NCBI GenBank assembly: GCA_963674495.2
Contig: CAXXLG010000002.1
Location: forward strand, 372,001-436,000
Reading direction: 5' to 3'
Source of the DNA: RGIG3178 sp963674495
GTDB taxonomy: Bacteria; Bacillota; Clostridia; Christensenellales; QAND01
DNA length: 64,000 nucleotides
Part shown: positions 62,410 to 64,000 of the stretch, piece by piece
Position numbering within the stretch: the first letter of the stretch is position 1
Layout of the letters: each line of letters starts with the position of its first letter
The notes under the pieces: generated by a model
Told to the model about the DNA's origin: nothing
Database searches by the model: none
Seen by the model: only the letters and a program-made list of their open reading frames with translations
Position numbers and translations under genes: made by a program

Positions 62410-64000
62410 TCAGAATATTCCTTCTGTCATACCATCGTCCCCGATGCGGATATCCTCCGCGGCGGGTCTTTTTGACAGGCCCGGCATGGTCACGATGGTA
62501 CCGGTGAGCGCCACCACGAACCTGGCACCCGCGCAAACGCGAACTTTCCTGACCGACAACGTAAAGTCTCTGGGTCGTCCTTTTTTCTTTGGATTGTCGG
62601 ACAGCGACATCTGCGTCTTTGCCATGCACACTGGGTAGCTGCCCATACCCAGCTCCGTCAGCCTATCGATCTGCTGCACTGCCTCATCCGAAAAATTCAC
62701 GTCCTTTGCCCCGTATACGTTGATGGCGATGGCGCGGATTTTTTCCATCAGCGGCAGTTCGTCCTGGTACAGGAGATGCTGCGTCCGATCGCTACGCAAC
62801 GTAGTTTCCACTACGGCTTGCGCCAGCGAGTCCGCACCCTCTCCGCCATGAGCCCATACATCGGCGATCACCGACCGTATGCCCAGCGACGAACAATGCT
62901 GACGCACCAGCGCCAATTCCTCTTCCGTGTCCGTAGCAAAGCGGTTGATGGCCACCACCGTGGGCAGCATGAAAGTATGCCGCATATTGTTGACATGGGC
63001 ACTTAAATTCTCAAGGCCGCGCCCCAGCGCCACCATGTTGGGATCGTTCAAGTCCACCTTATGAACGCCGCCATGGTATTTCAACGCGCGTATCGTTGCC
63101 ACCAATACACAGGCATCCGGCCATAGGTTCGCTTTACGGCATTTGATATCAAGGAATTTTTCGGCACCGAGATCCGCACCAAAACCCGCTTCGGTGATGG
63201 TATAATCCGCCAATTTTAGTGCAAGCCTTGTCGCTGCAAGCGAAGAACATCCGTGGGCAATGTTGGCAAACGGGCCGCCGTGTATCAACGCGGGCGTACC
63301 TTCCAACGTCTGAACAAGGTTTGGCATCATCGCATCCTTCAAAAGTACCGTCATCGCGCCCACCGCACCCAATTGTCCGGCGTATACCGGTTGATCGTTT
63401 TGGTCATAGCCGACGATTAACCGCTCGAGATTGCTTTCAAGGTCCGCCATGTTTTCGCTCAGGCACAGCACCGCCATGACCTCACTGGCGGCGGTAATGT
63501 CAAAACCATCTTCGCGTGGCACACCGTTGTATTTACCGCCCAACCCGCTTTGAATCATCCTAAGCTGCCTGTCGTTCATGTCCAGACAGCGCCGCCATAC
63601 CACCGTTTTTATGTCCAGCGCATTGCCTTGGAAAATATGGTTGTCAACCATGGCAGCCAACAGGTTGTTTGCCGCCGCTATAGCATGCATATCTCCAGTA
63701 AAGTGCAGGTTGATTTCGTCCATTGGCATGACCTGTGCGTATCCGCCTCCGGTGGCCCCGCCCTTAACGCCAAACACCGGCCCCATGGACGGCTCACGAA
63801 GCGCCAACACCGCATTGACCCCCCTTGCGCGCAAACCATCGGCCAATCCGATAGATATTGTGGTTTTACCTTCACCTGCAGGTGTGGGTGTAATGGCGGT
63901 GACAAGCACCAATTTTCCATCGTCCCTGTTTTGTACGCGTCTGAAAGCGGACTCCATAATCTTGGCCTTATGGCTGCCGTACAGACAGATTTCATCGTAC
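62410..64000 (-). CDS. fhs: Formate-tetrahydrofolate ligase, 5' end beyond window
   Basis: At least 530 residues, open to the right edge (YDEICLYGSHKAKI before the first Met at 63957), so the N-terminal about 25-30 residues are missing. ATP loop TPTPAGEGKTT, GVKGGATGGGYAQV, HFTGDMHA, and C-terminal PVCMAKTQMSLSDNP are family hallmarks. It makes 10-formyl-THF from formate, THF and ATP, serving purine/fMet synthesis or the acetyl-CoA pathway. A terminator follows. Apparently intact in the visible part. Confidence 0.95.
   Translation of the reverse strand, partial: YDEICLYGSHKAKIMESAFRRVQNRDDGKLVLVTAITPTPAGEGKTTISIGLADGLRARGVNAVLALREPSMGPVFGVKGGATGGGYAQVMPMDEINLHFTGDMHAIAAANNLLAAMVDNHIFQGNALDIKTVVWRRCLDMNDRQLRMIQSGLGGKYNGVPREDGFDITAASEVMAVLCLSENMADLESNLERLIVGYDQNDQPVYAGQLGAVGAMTVLLKDAMMPNLVQTLEGTPALIHGGPFANIAHGCSSLAATRLALKLADYTITEAGFGADLGAEKFLDIKCRKANLWPDACVLVATIRALKYHGGVHKVDLNDPNMVALGRGLENLSAHVNNMRHTFMLPTVVAINRFATDTEEELALVRQHCSSLGIRSVIADVWAHGGEGADSLAQAVVETTLRSDRTQHLLYQDELPLMEKIRAIAINVYGAKDVNFSDEAVQQIDRLTELGMGSYPVCMAKTQMSLSDNPKKKGRPRDFTLSVRKVRVCAGARFVVALTGTIVTMPGLSKRPAAEDIRIGDDGMTEGIF

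Overview
The window looks like the chromosome of a spore-forming member of the Clostridia (Bacillota). It carries the sporulation pair yabP-yabQ beside a divIC/ftsB-like gene, a Bacillus/Thermotoga-type chemotaxis set with cheC and cheD, formate-tetrahydrofolate ligase, a prfB read through a +1 frameshift, and strong AGGAGG-type ribosome sites. I do not assign a genus.

Layout. (1) 1-8070: a seven-gene chemotaxis operon (cheC, cheD, cheY, cheA, an HD-GYP gene, cheW, a methyl-accepting receptor), with a divergent partial gene at the left edge. Sequences resembling sigma-28/SigD promoters face both ways from the gap between them. (2) 8.4-16.4 kb: a zinc alcohol/polyol dehydrogenase, an L,D-transpeptidase, a PspA plus TPM-like envelope-stress pair, a Gfo/Idh/MocA oxidoreductase and dodecin. 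(3) 11.5-31.6 kb overlaps this and is a decay zone. It holds broken genes (DUF4332, a membrane protein, catalase, an MFS carrier, a DUF362-ferredoxin protein), at least five leftover 3' ends of one integrase family and two decayed tRNA-Met copies. Intact islands lie among them: a peroxiredoxin operon, a MOSC protein, a mannose-family PTS with a fused IIC-IID, and a class II aldolase. (4) 31.6-48.4 kb: a 5'-nucleotidase-like protein, a zinc-ribbon membrane protein, an IS3-family element, a RAYT transposase broken by one stop codon, and a 3031-residue secreted RHS protein. Downstream of the RHS gene is what looks like an orphan toxin tip with its own small partner gene. (5) 48.9-56.2 kb: two nested islands bounded by exact direct repeats of tRNA 3' halves (51 nt of tRNA-fMet, 39 nt of tRNA-Met), with a tyrosine integrase inside. 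(6) 56.2-64 kb: core housekeeping genes on the minus strand (ppx/gppA, divIC-like, yabQ, yabP, prfB, secA, fhs), with fhs running off the right edge.

The main story is that the tRNA-fMet/tRNA-Met pair next to the core block appears to be a long-used integration target. Recent insertions are still bounded by exact att-like repeats. Older ones survive only as tRNA-like sequences, matching terminator hairpins, duplicated small genes and integrase 3' stubs scattered over about 40 kb to the left. The RHS locus is a second diversification site, with a current toxin tip and a displaced one.

All functional calls rest on reading translations and motifs by eye. No database search or alignment program was run.
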